Source of the DNA: Sebaldella sp. S0638
GTDB taxonomy: Bacteria; Fusobacteriota; Fusobacteriia; Fusobacteriales; Leptotrichiaceae
Reading direction: 5' to 3'
DNA: 34,539 nt
NCBI RefSeq assembly: GCF_024158605.1
Contig: NZ_JAMZGM010000039.1
Location: forward strand, 1-34,539
The position numbers and the translations under genes were made by a program. Below the pieces are notes generated by a model. It was not told where the DNA came from, made no database searches, and was given only the letters and a program-made list of their open reading frames with translations. Positions 23,607 to 32,189 of this stretch are shown here, in pieces. Numbering within the stretch: position 1 is the stretch's first letter; each line of letters starts with the position of its first letter.

Positions 23607-24606
23607 CATGAAAGCAGAGAATTTTTATATTATAAGTTTCAGCTATAAAAATCTGAATCTTGATGAACGGGAAGAATTCATCAGGACAGGTTATAAAAAT
23701 ATAGTTGAGGATTATTTTCAGAGAAAAGAAATAAGAGGATATACTGCTCTTGAAACATGCCTGCGTGTGGAACTTTATCTGGAAATCAGTGAGAATTTTG
23801 ATATTGATATGTTTTTAGAAAGGATGAATGCTTCAAATACGAGGATTTACAGCGGTGAAGATGCAGTGAAGTATCTTCTTACGGTTATCTGCGGTCTGGA
23901 TTCCATTATAAAAGGAGAAGACCAGATATTGGCACAGATAAAAAAAACATATCTTGAATATATGGAAAACGGGAAAACTTCCGCACTTTTGAATATTATT
24001 TTTAATAAAGCAGTAGAAACGGGGAAAAAATTCAGAAGTGTAAGCGGAATAAGCAGAAAAAATCTTTCTTTGGATTCTATAGCCGTAAAATTTATAAAAT
24101 CAAAATTTTCCAATCTTGAGGATAAAAATATATTTATAATTGGTGTGGGAGAATTAAGTCAGGAAATACTTGCCATACTTCACAAGGTAAACAGCGATAA
24201 AATAACAATGACAAACAGAAGCAGAAAGAAATCAATAGAAGTGCAGAAATTATTTCACGGGGTTATGACTGCGGAATTTGATGAAAAATATAAAGTGGTA
24301 AAGGACAGTGACATTATTATCAGTGCCACATCAGCACCGCATCTGGTACTGAAAGAAAGCTTCATGCGAGAGATAATCAGCGACGGAAAAGAGAGGTTTT
24401 TTCTTGACCTCGCAGTGCCGCGGGATATAGATACCGAGCTGAAAAAATATTCCAATGTGACTTTGTTTCACCTTGAAGATATATGGGATGAATATAATAA
24501 AAATATAGACAGAAGAAATGATATAGCTGATGAGTATTATTATATAATTGAGGAACAGATGGTGAAACTGGAAGAAAAGCTTAGGAACAGATATCAGAGA
24601 AATTAA
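23599..24606 (+). CDS. hemA: Glutamyl-tRNA reductase, short form
   Basis: HemA reduces glutamyl-tRNA(Glu) to glutamate-1-semialdehyde with NADPH, the first step of C5 tetrapyrrole synthesis. The catalytic cysteine is residue 54 in LETCLRVELY; most members have STCNR, so the Asn is Leu here. CGLDSIIKGEDQILAQIKK and the NADPH domain (IIGVGELSQEILA, TNRSRKKS) follow. At 335 residues it is clearly shorter than the usual 400-430: the C-terminal dimerisation domain is reduced to about one helix. I prefer ATG 23599 (GGAGAT upstream), which overlaps the cobD stop by 8 bp, over 23572. Confidence 0.9.
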   Translation: MNSMKAENFYIISFSYKNLNLDEREEFIRTGYKNIVEDYFQRKEIRGYTALETCLRVELYLEISENFDIDMFLERMNASNTRIYSGEDAVKYLLTVICGLDSIIKGEDQILAQIKKTYLEYMENGKTSALLNIIFNKAVETGKKFRSVSGISRKNLSLDSIAVKFIKSKFSNLEDKNIFIIGVGELSQEILAILHKVNSDKITMTNRSRKKSIEVQKLFHGVMTAEFDEKYKVVKDSDIIISATSAPHLVLKESFMREIISDGKERFFLDLAVPRDIDTELKKYSNVTLFHLEDIWDEYNKNIDRRNDIADEYYYIIEEQMVKLEEKLRNRYQRN

Positions 24607-24675
24607 TATTTTTTGATAAAACATAGATGTTGTTGGAATGTGATATTTTGTAAAATACAGGAAGAAGGCAGTATA

Positions 24676-25569
24676 ATGAGAAAAATAATAATGGGGACAA
24701 GAGGAAGTCTTTTGGCAGTAGCTCAGGCAGAAACCGTAAAAAAAATGCTTGCTGAAAAGATTCCCGGTCTTGAAATAGAGATAAAAAAGATAGTAACAAG
24801 CGGGGATAAAGACCAGACTACGAACTGGGGAGGGGATTCTTCGCTGAAAAGCATGTTTGTAAAAGAGATAGAAAAAGAGCTTCTTGAGGGGACAATAGAT
24901 TTTGCAGTTCATTCAATGAAGGATATGCCGCAGATTTCGCCAAAAGGACTTATAAATGCCTGTTTTCCTATAAGAGAAGATAACAGGGATGTACTGGTTT
25001 CGAAAAATAACACGGTTTTTTCAGAAATGCCGGCTGGTTCGGTAATAGGTACAAGCAGCCTCAGAAGAAAGTCAGCAGTAATGGAATTATATCCTGACAT
25101 GGAAATAAAACCTATTAGAGGAAATATACATACAAGACTCGGGAAGCTGGATTCAGGAGAATATGACGGAATTATTCTTGCGGCGGCAGGACTTATCAGA
25201 ACAGGGCTTGAGAATAGAATAAGCGAGTATATAGATCCGGAAAAAATGCCGCCCGCTCCTGCACAGGGGATTTTATGCGTACAGTGCAGGGAGAACAATG
25301 ATGAAATATTAGAAATACTAAAAGAAATAGATGACAGGGAAACAAGAATAGTATGTGAGGCAGAAAGAGAATTTTCAAGAATTTTTGACGGAGGGTGTCA
25401 CACACCAATGGGGTGTTTTGCAGTAATAAAAGGAGAAGAGATATTTTTAAAAGGGATGTTTTGTTCAGATGAAAAAATGTATTTCGGCGAGGCATGGGGA
25501 AGTACAGCGAATCCAAGAGAAGCAGCAGAAAAACTGGCTGATATAATCAGGAGGCAGATAAATGGGTAA
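24676..25569 (+). CDS. hemC: Hydroxymethylbilane synthase (porphobilinogen deaminase)
   Basis: HemC links four porphobilinogens into hydroxymethylbilane. The 297-residue protein has MGTRGSLLAVAQAE, HSMKDMP, GTSSLRRKSA and RGNIHTRLGKLD for substrate binding, and the dipyrromethane cofactor would be attached to Cys241 in DGGCHTPMG. I choose ATG 24676; a longer opening from 24613 is not conserved. It overlaps the next gene by 8 bp and supplies it directly with substrate. Confidence 0.95.
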   Translation: MRKIIMGTRGSLLAVAQAETVKKMLAEKIPGLEIEIKKIVTSGDKDQTTNWGGDSSLKSMFVKEIEKELLEGTIDFAVHSMKDMPQISPKGLINACFPIREDNRDVLVSKNNTVFSEMPAGSVIGTSSLRRKSAVMELYPDMEIKPIRGNIHTRLGKLDSGEYDGIILAAAGLIRTGLENRISEYIDPEKMPPAPAQGILCVQCRENNDEILEILKEIDDRETRIVCEAEREFSRIFDGGCHTPMGCFAVIKGEEIFLKGMFCSDEKMYFGEAWGSTANPREAAEKLADIIRRQING

Positions 25570-27043
25570 CGGAAAAGTATATATAGCAGGAGCAGGGTGC
25601 GGCGACCCGGGATTAATAACAGTGAAGCTGAAAAATGCTCTGGAAAATGCAGACTGCATTGTTTATGACAGGTTAGTGGGAAGTGCCGTGCTGAATTATG
25701 CAGGAAAGAATGCTGAACTTATTTATTTTGGCAAGGAAAATACCGAAGGCGGGCTGATACAGGAAGAGATAAACAAGATTCTTGTAAAAAAGGCTAAAGA
25801 GGGGAAGAATACCGTAAGGCTGAAAGGCGGCGATCCTTTTGTTTTTGGGAGAGGCGGAGAGGAAATACTGGAACTTGTGGAGGAAGGTATTGAGTTTGAG
25901 CTTATTCCGGGTATTACTTCAGCTGTAGCTGTCCCTGAATATGCGGGGATTCCTGTGAGCCACAGAGGTATTAATACATCATTTCATATATTTACAGGAC
26001 ATACACAAAAGGACGGAAGCTGGCCGAACCTTGAAGCAGCAGCAAAGCTCGAAGGTACTCTGATATTTCTTATGGGTGTAAAAAATCTCGGAAGAATATC
26101 AACAGAGCTTATAAAATACGGGAAAGATAAGGATATACCTACTGCTGTGATAGAAAATGGTTCCACTGCAAAGCAGAGGGTGACAGAGGGAACTCTTAAA
26201 GATATAGAGAAGCTTTGTATTGAGAAAAATGTAAAATCTCCTGCTGTTATTATAATAGGCGAAGTGGTAAAACTGCGTGAAAAAATGAAATGGTTTGAGA
26301 AGAAGGAATTTTTTGGAAAAACTGTTTTGGTAACGAGAAATCAGGAGCAGGTGCATTCACTTTCTGAAAAAATAAATGAAGCCGGAGGAAGTGCTTTGGA
26401 ACTTCCGTTTATAAATATAAAATATAATGATTTTGAACTTCCTGATTTCAAAAAATATAAAGCGGTATTATTTAACAGTGCAAATGCTGTAAGAGGATTA
26501 TTCGGAAAGATAAAAGACCTGAGGATTTTAGGGGATATAAAGATCGGTGCTGTGGGAATAAAGACACTGGAAGAAATCGAAAAAAATAAGATTATTCCTG
26601 ATTTTTTTCCAAAAGAATATAAAATTGAAAAACTTGCTGAGATGGCTGTGGAATTTACAGGGGAAAATGACGGGATACTTGTGGTAACATCTGATATTTC
26701 GCCATTTGATGAAACAGTTTATTCAAAAAAGCATAACAGAAAATTTACGGCGCTAAAAGTATACAGTACAGAAAAGATAATAAGGGATAAAGCTGAAACA
26801 GAGGAATATATAAATAAAAGCGATATACTTACTTTCCTGAGTTCTTCTACATTTGAAGCATTTATGGGGAGTATAGGGTCTGATAAAAAACTTTTAGAGG
26901 GAAAGGCAATCGCTTCAATAGGGCCTGTTACAAGTGATACTATCAGGGAATACGGGATAAATGTGGATATAGAAGCAGAAAATTATACAGCAGAAGGACT
27001 TTTGGAAGCAATAGGGAAATTTGAAATACCTTCTGGAAATTAA
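25562..27043 (+). CDS. Uroporphyrinogen-III C-methyltransferase / uroporphyrinogen-III synthase fusion
   Basis: This 493-residue bifunctional protein has a SAM-dependent methylase (CobA/SUMT) at about residues 1-245 (AGAGCGDPGLITVKL, YDRLVG, RLKGGDPFVFGRGGEE, ITSAVAVPEYAGIPVSHRG, GTLIFLMGV) and a HemD-type uroporphyrinogen-III synthase at about 250-493 (ffGKTVLVTRNQEQVHSLS..., TFLSSSTFEAF, AIASIGPVTSDTIREYGI). It cyclises hydroxymethylbilane and adds two methyl groups to give precorrin-2. It has no precorrin-2 dehydrogenase domain (as CysG has), so oxidation to sirohydrochlorin needs another protein. Fusions of this order are common in Firmicutes and Fusobacteria. Confidence 0.93.
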   Translation: MGNGKVYIAGAGCGDPGLITVKLKNALENADCIVYDRLVGSAVLNYAGKNAELIYFGKENTEGGLIQEEINKILVKKAKEGKNTVRLKGGDPFVFGRGGEEILELVEEGIEFELIPGITSAVAVPEYAGIPVSHRGINTSFHIFTGHTQKDGSWPNLEAAAKLEGTLIFLMGVKNLGRISTELIKYGKDKDIPTAVIENGSTAKQRVTEGTLKDIEKLCIEKNVKSPAVIIIGEVVKLREKMKWFEKKEFFGKTVLVTRNQEQVHSLSEKINEAGGSALELPFINIKYNDFELPDFKKYKAVLFNSANAVRGLFGKIKDLRILGDIKIGAVGIKTLEEIEKNKIIPDFFPKEYKIEKLAEMAVEFTGENDGILVVTSDISPFDETVYSKKHNRKFTALKVYSTEKIIRDKAETEEYINKSDILTFLSSSTFEAFMGSIGSDKKLLEGKAIASIGPVTSDTIREYGINVDIEAENYTAEGLLEAIGKFEIPSGN

Positions 27044-27115
27044 TAAACAGAATAAATGGAAGAGTTCCGGCAATATAACAGAGTTGCTATATTAATCATA
27101 GTTATGGAGGATTAG

Positions 27116-28417
27116 ATGAATACGAAAAAATCAGGGGAAATCTTTGAAAGATCCCAAAAATCAATTCCGGGCGGGGTAAATAGTCCTGTAAGAGCTTTTA
27201 AATCTGTGGACAGGCAATATCCGATATTTATAGAAAAAGCCAAAGGGAGCAGACTTTATGATGTGGACGGCAATGAATACGTTGACTGTATAGGTTCATG
27301 GGGGCCGATGCTTTTGGGACATAATAATGAAAAGGTACTTGATGCTGTGAAAAAAAGCCTTGATGAGGGTACATCTTTTGGTCTTCCCACGAAAAAAGAA
27401 GTGGAACTTGCCGAACTTATAAAAAACTGTTATCCGTCAATAGATAAAGTAAGACTGACTACATCAGGAACAGAGGCTGCAATGGCAGCAGTACGTCTTG
27501 CAAGGGCATATACACAGAAAAATAAAATAGTAAAGTTCGAAGGATGTTATCACGGGCATTCAGATTCACTTATGGTAAAAGCCGGTTCCGGGCTTCTTAC
27601 TTTTGGTCATCAGGATAGCAACGGGATAACAGAGGGAGTAATGAAAGATACAGTTACACTTCCTTTTGGCAACAGGGAAAAGCTTATTGAACTGCTGAAT
27701 ACAGAAGATGATATCGCATGTATTATCCTTGAACCGGTACCCGCTAATATGGGGTTGGTAATACCTGAGAAAAGTTTTCTGGAAATTTTGAGAGAAAAGT
27801 GTACGGAAAAAAATATAGTTTTGATTTTTGATGAAGTAATAAGCGGTTTCAGGGTATCCCTCGGGGGAGCACAGGAATTATACAATATTAATCCTGATCT
27901 GACTGTACTTGGTAAAATCATAGGCGGAGGTTTCCCTGTGGGAGCATTCGGCGGTAAAAAAGAAATAATGAATATGGTAGCACCTGTGGGAAATGTGTAT
28001 CATGCGGGAACTTTATCAGGAAATCCTGTTTCTGTAAGTGCTGGTCTTGAAACTATAAATATTCTGAAGGAAAACAGAGAAATTTATGATATTCTGGAAA
28101 AAAGAACAAAGAAACTGGTGGGGAAGATAGAAGAACTTATAGAAAAATACAGTATAAAAGCTACTGTAAATCATATTGGGAGCCTGTATACAATATTTTT
28201 CTCTGATAAAAAAGTGGAAAATCTGGAAGATGCAATGGCTACGGATGATAAGGCATATAATATTTATTTTTCTACAATGCTTGAAGATGGAATAATAGTT
28301 CCGCCTTCAAAATATGAAGCGCATTTTATTTCATGGGCTCATAATGAGGAAGATTTTGAGAAGCTTACAGCAGGAGTGGAAAAAAGCTTTGCTGCTATAA
28401 GCGGAAATTTAGGCTGA
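27116..28417 (+). CDS. hemL: Glutamate-1-semialdehyde 2,1-aminomutase
   Basis: HemL converts glutamate-1-semialdehyde to 5-aminolevulinate using PLP/PMP. The 433-residue protein has the family's typical length and motifs: SIPGGVNSPVRAF, SGTEAAMAAVRLARA, FEGCYHGHSD, FDEVISGFR, and PLP lysine 267 in VLGKIIGGGFPVGAFGG. The start is ATG 27116 after GGAGGA. It acts right after HemA, two genes upstream. The 300 bp after its stop contain an inverted-repeat element but no convincing gene. Confidence 0.96.
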   Translation: MNTKKSGEIFERSQKSIPGGVNSPVRAFKSVDRQYPIFIEKAKGSRLYDVDGNEYVDCIGSWGPMLLGHNNEKVLDAVKKSLDEGTSFGLPTKKEVELAELIKNCYPSIDKVRLTTSGTEAAMAAVRLARAYTQKNKIVKFEGCYHGHSDSLMVKAGSGLLTFGHQDSNGITEGVMKDTVTLPFGNREKLIELLNTEDDIACIILEPVPANMGLVIPEKSFLEILREKCTEKNIVLIFDEVISGFRVSLGGAQELYNINPDLTVLGKIIGGGFPVGAFGGKKEIMNMVAPVGNVYHAGTLSGNPVSVSAGLETINILKENREIYDILEKRTKKLVGKIEELIEKYSIKATVNHIGSLYTIFFSDKKVENLEDAMATDDKAYNIYFSTMLEDGIIVPPSKYEAHFISWAHNEEDFEKLTAGVEKSFAAISGNLG

Positions 28418-28480
28418 TCAAATTAGTTTTTGTATTTAAAAGCGAAAAAAATATTTAATCAAATTGTAACTATGGAAAGA

Positions 28481-28629
28481 CAGAGGTCGGGGAGCGTTGG
28501 TAATATATTTTGCAGAAAGTTTTGTTATTTTATCTGAATTATTTAAATATAAGGCAGATGAACTCTAGTTGTATTGAGGTAGAAACTGTATGCAGAAATA
28601 ATTGTATTACCAACGTCCCCCCGCCTCTG
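28481..28629. repeat. Long inverted repeat (about 25 bp arms) between hemL and cobT
   Basis: The left arm 28481-28505 (CAGAGGTCGGGGAGCGTTGG then TAATA) and the right arm 28605-28629 (TATTACCAACGTCCCCCCGC then CTCTG) can pair over 25 positions with two mismatches and two G-U pairs, enclosing 99 nt. The arms are much richer in G and C than the surroundings. The interior holds two copies of TGCAGAAA (28511-28518 and 28591-28598) and a small ATCTG/CAGAT hairpin. No T run follows. It could be a structured RNA in the operon transcript or a small non-coding (MITE-like) insertion. The whole 28418-28717 gap shows nothing else clear. Confidence 0.6.
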
Positions 28630-28717
28630 AAAATTATTAATTTACGACTTTCTGATTTACATCTTTGGGAGTGCATTGCTGCATTAGGGAAAGAAGCCGG
28701 AAAATAAGGAGGCAAAT

Positions 28718-29749
28718 ATGGAAATATTAAGAAAAACAATTGAAGGTATAGAAAAAATTAACAGGGAAAATATGACGAAAAAAGAGAAAGAACTGAATTC
28801 TCTGCTGAAAACACCGAAAGGTCTGGGGAAAATGGAAGATTTGGCAATACAGCTTGAAGGAATAAAAGAAAATTATACTCCGGATAAAAAAATAGTATTG
28901 GTCATGGCAGCTGACAACGGCGTGGAGGAAGAAAAGGTGAGTGCTTCGAAAAGAGTGATTACCCAGTATGTGGTAGAAGCAATGCTGGATGGTAATTCTT
29001 CTGTTAATTCACTGGCAGTTTCATTCGGGGCTGACGTAAAAGTAGTGGACTTGGGAATTGATTCCGAAAAAGATTTTTTGGGAATAATTAACAGAAAAAT
29101 TATGAAAAACGGAACAAAAAATATAAGACGTGAAAGTGCAATGACTAAGGAAGAAGCAGTAAAGGCTGTAGAAACAGGCATAGAAATAGTTGATGAACTG
29201 GCAGAAAAAGGGTATAATCTTTTTGCACTGGGCGAAATGGGGATAGGAAATACTACCACAAGCAGTGCAGTATTAAATGTACTTACTGATATACCTCTTG
29301 AAGAGATAGTAGGCAGAGGAAGCGGAATAAATGACCTGACTCTGGAACATAAGAAAAATGTGGTAAAAGAATCTATAAAAATAAATGAGCCTGATAAAAG
29401 TGATCCGCTTGATGTACTGGCAAAAGTAGGAGGACTTGACATAGCGGCTATGACAGGGGCATTTCTGGGCTGTGCCAAAAACAGGATTCCTGTGGTAATA
29501 GACGGTCTGATATCAGGGGTGTCAGCTCTTCTTGCATATAAGCTGGCTGAGAATTCAAGAGACTATATGATTCCTTCTCATCTCAGCGAAGAGCCGGGGA
29601 TGAAATGGCTGATGAAAGAAATGAATCTAGAGCCTGTATTTCTAATGAATATGAAGCTTGGAGAGGGCAGCGGGGCAGTGCTGATGTTTCCTTTTGTAGA
29701 GGCGGCCTGCAAAATTACAAAAGATGTGAGGTTATATCCTAATGTGTAA
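28718..29749 (+). CDS. cobT: Nicotinate-nucleotide-dimethylbenzimidazole phosphoribosyltransferase
   Basis: CobT activates the lower-ligand base by transferring phosphoribose from nicotinate mononucleotide, giving alpha-ribazole-5'-phosphate. The 343-residue protein shows LGKMEDLAIQL, MAADNGVEEEKVSA, LGEMGIGNTTTSSA, MTGAFLGCAKNRIPVVIDGL, HLSEEPG and the catalytic glutamate 316 in KLGEGSGA. The start is ATG 28718 after AAGGAGG. It overlaps the phosphatase gene by 8 bp. No gene for making dimethylbenzimidazole (bluB or bza) is in the window, so the base may be salvaged or be a different one. Confidence 0.95.
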   Translation: MEILRKTIEGIEKINRENMTKKEKELNSLLKTPKGLGKMEDLAIQLEGIKENYTPDKKIVLVMAADNGVEEEKVSASKRVITQYVVEAMLDGNSSVNSLAVSFGADVKVVDLGIDSEKDFLGIINRKIMKNGTKNIRRESAMTKEEAVKAVETGIEIVDELAEKGYNLFALGEMGIGNTTTSSAVLNVLTDIPLEEIVGRGSGINDLTLEHKKNVVKESIKINEPDKSDPLDVLAKVGGLDIAAMTGAFLGCAKNRIPVVIDGLISGVSALLAYKLAENSRDYMIPSHLSEEPGMKWLMKEMNLEPVFLMNMKLGEGSGAVLMFPFVEAACKITKDVRLYPNV

Positions 29750-30338
29750 AGAAGAACAGCTGAATATATACTTTGTAAGGCATGGGGAGACTCTTTGGAA
29801 TAAAGAGGAAAGAATTCAGGGCGAACTGGATTCACCGCTTACAATAAAGGGGATAGAAGATATACAAAAACTTGCCGGGAACCTCAGCGGCGTGGAGTTT
29901 GACGAGGTATACAGCAGTGAACTCGGCAGAGCTTATGAAACTGCTTCGATATTAAGCGATGGCAGACATAGAATAAAACGCCTGAAAGAGTTTAATGAAA
30001 AAAATTTCGGAGACTGGCAGGGAATGGAAATAAAGGAAATCTACAGAAAATATCCTATGCAGGCAGAATTTTACTTTAATGATATAAAAAACTATAATAA
30101 TAAAGAGATAAATGCAGAAAGTCTGGAGCATGCACTGAGAAGATTTGTTCTGGGTGTAAGAAAAATAGTAAAGTCTCTAAGAACTGGAAATGTACTGGTA
30201 GTATCGCATGGGACAATCCTGAAACTTTTCTTTAATTATATTGATAATAAAGATGTAAATGAACTGAATGAAAAAGATCTTATGGAAAATACAAGTTTCA
30301 GAGTGCTGAAATATTGTGAGGGAAATTTGATGCTTTGA
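29742..30338 (+). CDS. cobC: Alpha-ribazole phosphatase (CobC type, copy 2)
   Basis: This 198-residue histidine phosphatase has the catalytic histidine at residue 14 in YFVRHGETLWN, followed by ERIQGELDSPLTIKG, the SSELGRAYETA segment, EFNEKNFGDWQGME and the second histidine in VVSHGTILKLF. It removes phosphate from alpha-ribazole-5'-phosphate made by CobT, and the 8-bp overlap with cobT supports this role. It is a second copy beside the one next to cobS (3380-3985); the two differ clearly in sequence, so they are not a recent duplication. Confidence 0.85.
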   Translation: MCKEEQLNIYFVRHGETLWNKEERIQGELDSPLTIKGIEDIQKLAGNLSGVEFDEVYSSELGRAYETASILSDGRHRIKRLKEFNEKNFGDWQGMEIKEIYRKYPMQAEFYFNDIKNYNNKEINAESLEHALRRFVLGVRKIVKSLRTGNVLVVSHGTILKLFFNYIDNKDVNELNEKDLMENTSFRVLKYCEGNLML

Positions 30339-30367
30339 CCTGTTTACAATGAGGATTTATAAACAGG
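30339..30367 (+). other. Stem-loop directly after cobC
   Basis: CCTGTTTA (30339-30346) pairs perfectly with TAAACAGG (30360-30367) around a 13-nt loop, beginning at the base after the cobC stop. No T run follows, so it is more likely a 3'-end stability or processing hairpin than a terminator. Confidence 0.4.
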
Positions 30368-30371
30368 AAAC

Positions 30372-30401
30372 TTGATAGATATTAATTAATTTAAATATAC
30401 A
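30372..30401 (+). promoter_or_regulatory. Candidate internal promoter before hemB
   Basis: TTGATA (30372-30377) and TATACA (30396-30401) are 18 bp apart, 22 bp upstream of the hemB start. It could let hemB-cbiJ be expressed apart from the riboswitch-controlled operon. AT-rich surroundings make a chance match possible. Confidence 0.3.
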
Positions 30402-30423
30402 TTAGTTAAGAGGGTGAACGTAC

Positions 30424-31401
30424 ATGTTTAAAAGACACAGAAGACTTAGAATAAATAAAAATATGAGAAATCTTGTGAAAGATGTATATCTGGACATTGA
30501 TGATCTTGTATATCCATTATTTATAGAAGAAGGGGCAGATATAAAAAGTGAGATTCCTTCTATGCCCGGAATATACAGATATTCTATAGACAGGCTGAAA
30601 GAGGAGCTGGATGAAGTACAGGCATTGGGAATAAAAGCACTGCTTCTTTTTGGAATTCCGAAACATAAAGACGACAGAGCCGGTGAGGCATATAATGATC
30701 ACGGAATAGTACAGGAAGCTTTGAGATATATAAAAAAGGATTATCCTGATTTTCTTGTAATAACAGATGTGTGTAACTGTGAGTACACAGATCACGGGCA
30801 TTGCGGAATACTTGACGAAAACGGATATGTATTAAATGATGTGACATTGGAACTTTTAGCTAAAACAGCAGTTTCTCATGCTAAGGCCGGGGCTGACATT
30901 ATAGCACCTTCGGATATGATGGACGGGAGAATCGAAAAAATAAGAGAAGAGCTGGATAAAAATGGTTTTGAAAATACACCGGTTATGTCTTATGCAGTGA
31001 AATTTTCATCGGCTTTTTACGGACCGTTCAGGGATGCGGCAGATTCTGCTCCAAAGTTTGGGGACAGAAAATCTTATCAGATGGATTACAGGGCAGAATT
31101 TGATGTGTTAAGCGAAGCTTTTGAGGATATAAAGCAGGGAGCGGATATGATAATAGTAAAACCTGCTCTTGCCTACCTTGATTTAATTGCAAAAATAAAG
31201 CAGGAATATAATATACCAATAGTGGCGTACAGTGTAAGCGGAGAATATTCAATGGTAAAAGCTGCGGCGCAAAATGGCTGGATAGACGAAAAAGCTGTAG
31301 TTATGGAAAAAATCTATGCTATGAAAAGAGCCGGAGCAAGTATTATAATTACATATTATGCAAAAAATATAGCGGAATGGCTCAGAGAGGAAAGAAAATG
31401 A
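30424..31401 (+). CDS. hemB: Porphobilinogen synthase (5-aminolevulinate dehydratase)
   Basis: HemB condenses two 5-aminolevulinates to porphobilinogen. The 325-residue protein has both Schiff-base lysines, Lys193 (SYAVKFSSAFYGPFRDAADS) and Lys246 (IIVKPALAYLD). The catalytic zinc site is present as Cys117, Cys119 and Cys127 in DVCNCEYTDHGHCG, so this is the zinc-dependent type and not the magnesium type, which lacks those cysteines. The start is ATG 30424 after GAGGGTGA. It overlaps cbiJ by 4 bp. Confidence 0.96.
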   Translation: MFKRHRRLRINKNMRNLVKDVYLDIDDLVYPLFIEEGADIKSEIPSMPGIYRYSIDRLKEELDEVQALGIKALLLFGIPKHKDDRAGEAYNDHGIVQEALRYIKKDYPDFLVITDVCNCEYTDHGHCGILDENGYVLNDVTLELLAKTAVSHAKAGADIIAPSDMMDGRIEKIREELDKNGFENTPVMSYAVKFSSAFYGPFRDAADSAPKFGDRKSYQMDYRAEFDVLSEAFEDIKQGADMIIVKPALAYLDLIAKIKQEYNIPIVAYSVSGEYSMVKAAAQNGWIDEKAVVMEKIYAMKRAGASIIITYYAKNIAEWLREERK

Positions 31402-32150
31402 TCTGGCTGGTGGCAGGAACTAAGGATGCGAGAGTTATTGCCGGGAAACTTCTTGCTAAGGGGGCCGGCAGAATTCTGGTAAGTACTGCTACAGAATATG
31501 GAGGAAAGCTTTTTAATGATGAGCGGATAGAAGTGATTGATAAAAAGCTGGAATTTGAAGATATGAAGCTGCTTATAGATGGGAAAGGTGTAGATGTTAT
31601 AGTTGATGCCAGTCACCCGTATGCTGTGAATGTGAGCAATAATGTGATGAAGGCGGCTGAAGATCTTAATATTAAGTATTTCAGGTTTGAGAGAAAAATG
31701 CTGGATTATGAAGGAGCGAAAAGATTCTCTTCGCTGGATAAAATAGTGAGGTATATAGGAGATACTTATAAGAATGAAAATATACTGAGTACTCTTGGAA
31801 GTAATAATCTGGAGGATATAAAGTCTGTTAGTGATGGGAATAATCTGTATATAAGAATATTGCCGACGGTTTCCTCAGTGGAAAAAGCCGAAAAGCTCGG
31901 CTTTATGGCGGGGAAAATAATTGCTGTGCAGGGGCCTTTTAGTAAGAATCTTAATAAGGTTATTCTTGAGGATTATAATATAAAGGTTTTAATAACTAAG
32001 GAGAGTGGTGAAACCGGCGGGGAGGCCGAGAAGATAGAGGCCTGTCTTGAGGCAGGGACGGAAATTCTCGTTTTGGAAAGACCGGAAATTAGTTATGTGA
32101 ATTGTTTTGATGATGTGGATGAATTGGTAGGGAATGTTTTAGGAATTTAA
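31398..32150 (+). CDS. cbiJ: Cobalt-precorrin-6A reductase
   Basis: CbiJ (CobK in the aerobic route) reduces the macrocycle of cobalt-precorrin-6A with NAD(P)H. The 250-residue protein shows WLVAGTKDARVIAGKLLAKG at the N-terminus, VIVDASHPYAVNVSNNVMKAA, RFERKML and the C-terminal ITKESGETGGEAEKIEACLEAGTEILVLERPE, all typical. I choose ATG 31398, which overlaps the hemB stop as ATGA, over an opening at 31377. It is the last gene of the cobalamin operon, which supplies nearly the whole ring pathway. Confidence 0.93.
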   Translation: MIWLVAGTKDARVIAGKLLAKGAGRILVSTATEYGGKLFNDERIEVIDKKLEFEDMKLLIDGKGVDVIVDASHPYAVNVSNNVMKAAEDLNIKYFRFERKMLDYEGAKRFSSLDKIVRYIGDTYKNENILSTLGSNNLEDIKSVSDGNNLYIRILPTVSSVEKAEKLGFMAGKIIAVQGPFSKNLNKVILEDYNIKVLITKESGETGGEAEKIEACLEAGTEILVLERPEISYVNCFDDVDELVGNVLGI

Positions 32151-32189
32151 TGTCATCAGATTAATAAAAAAATTGATAAATTAGTATGG

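Noticed and set aside
28510-28707. A 65-codon open frame from TTG 28510 across the inverted repeat to just before cobT
   Set aside because: No ribosome-binding site at the TTG; its first half is the repeat element itself and low in protein character. Only the last 25 residues look coding, so it is kept as a possible gene fragment in the findings, not as a gene.
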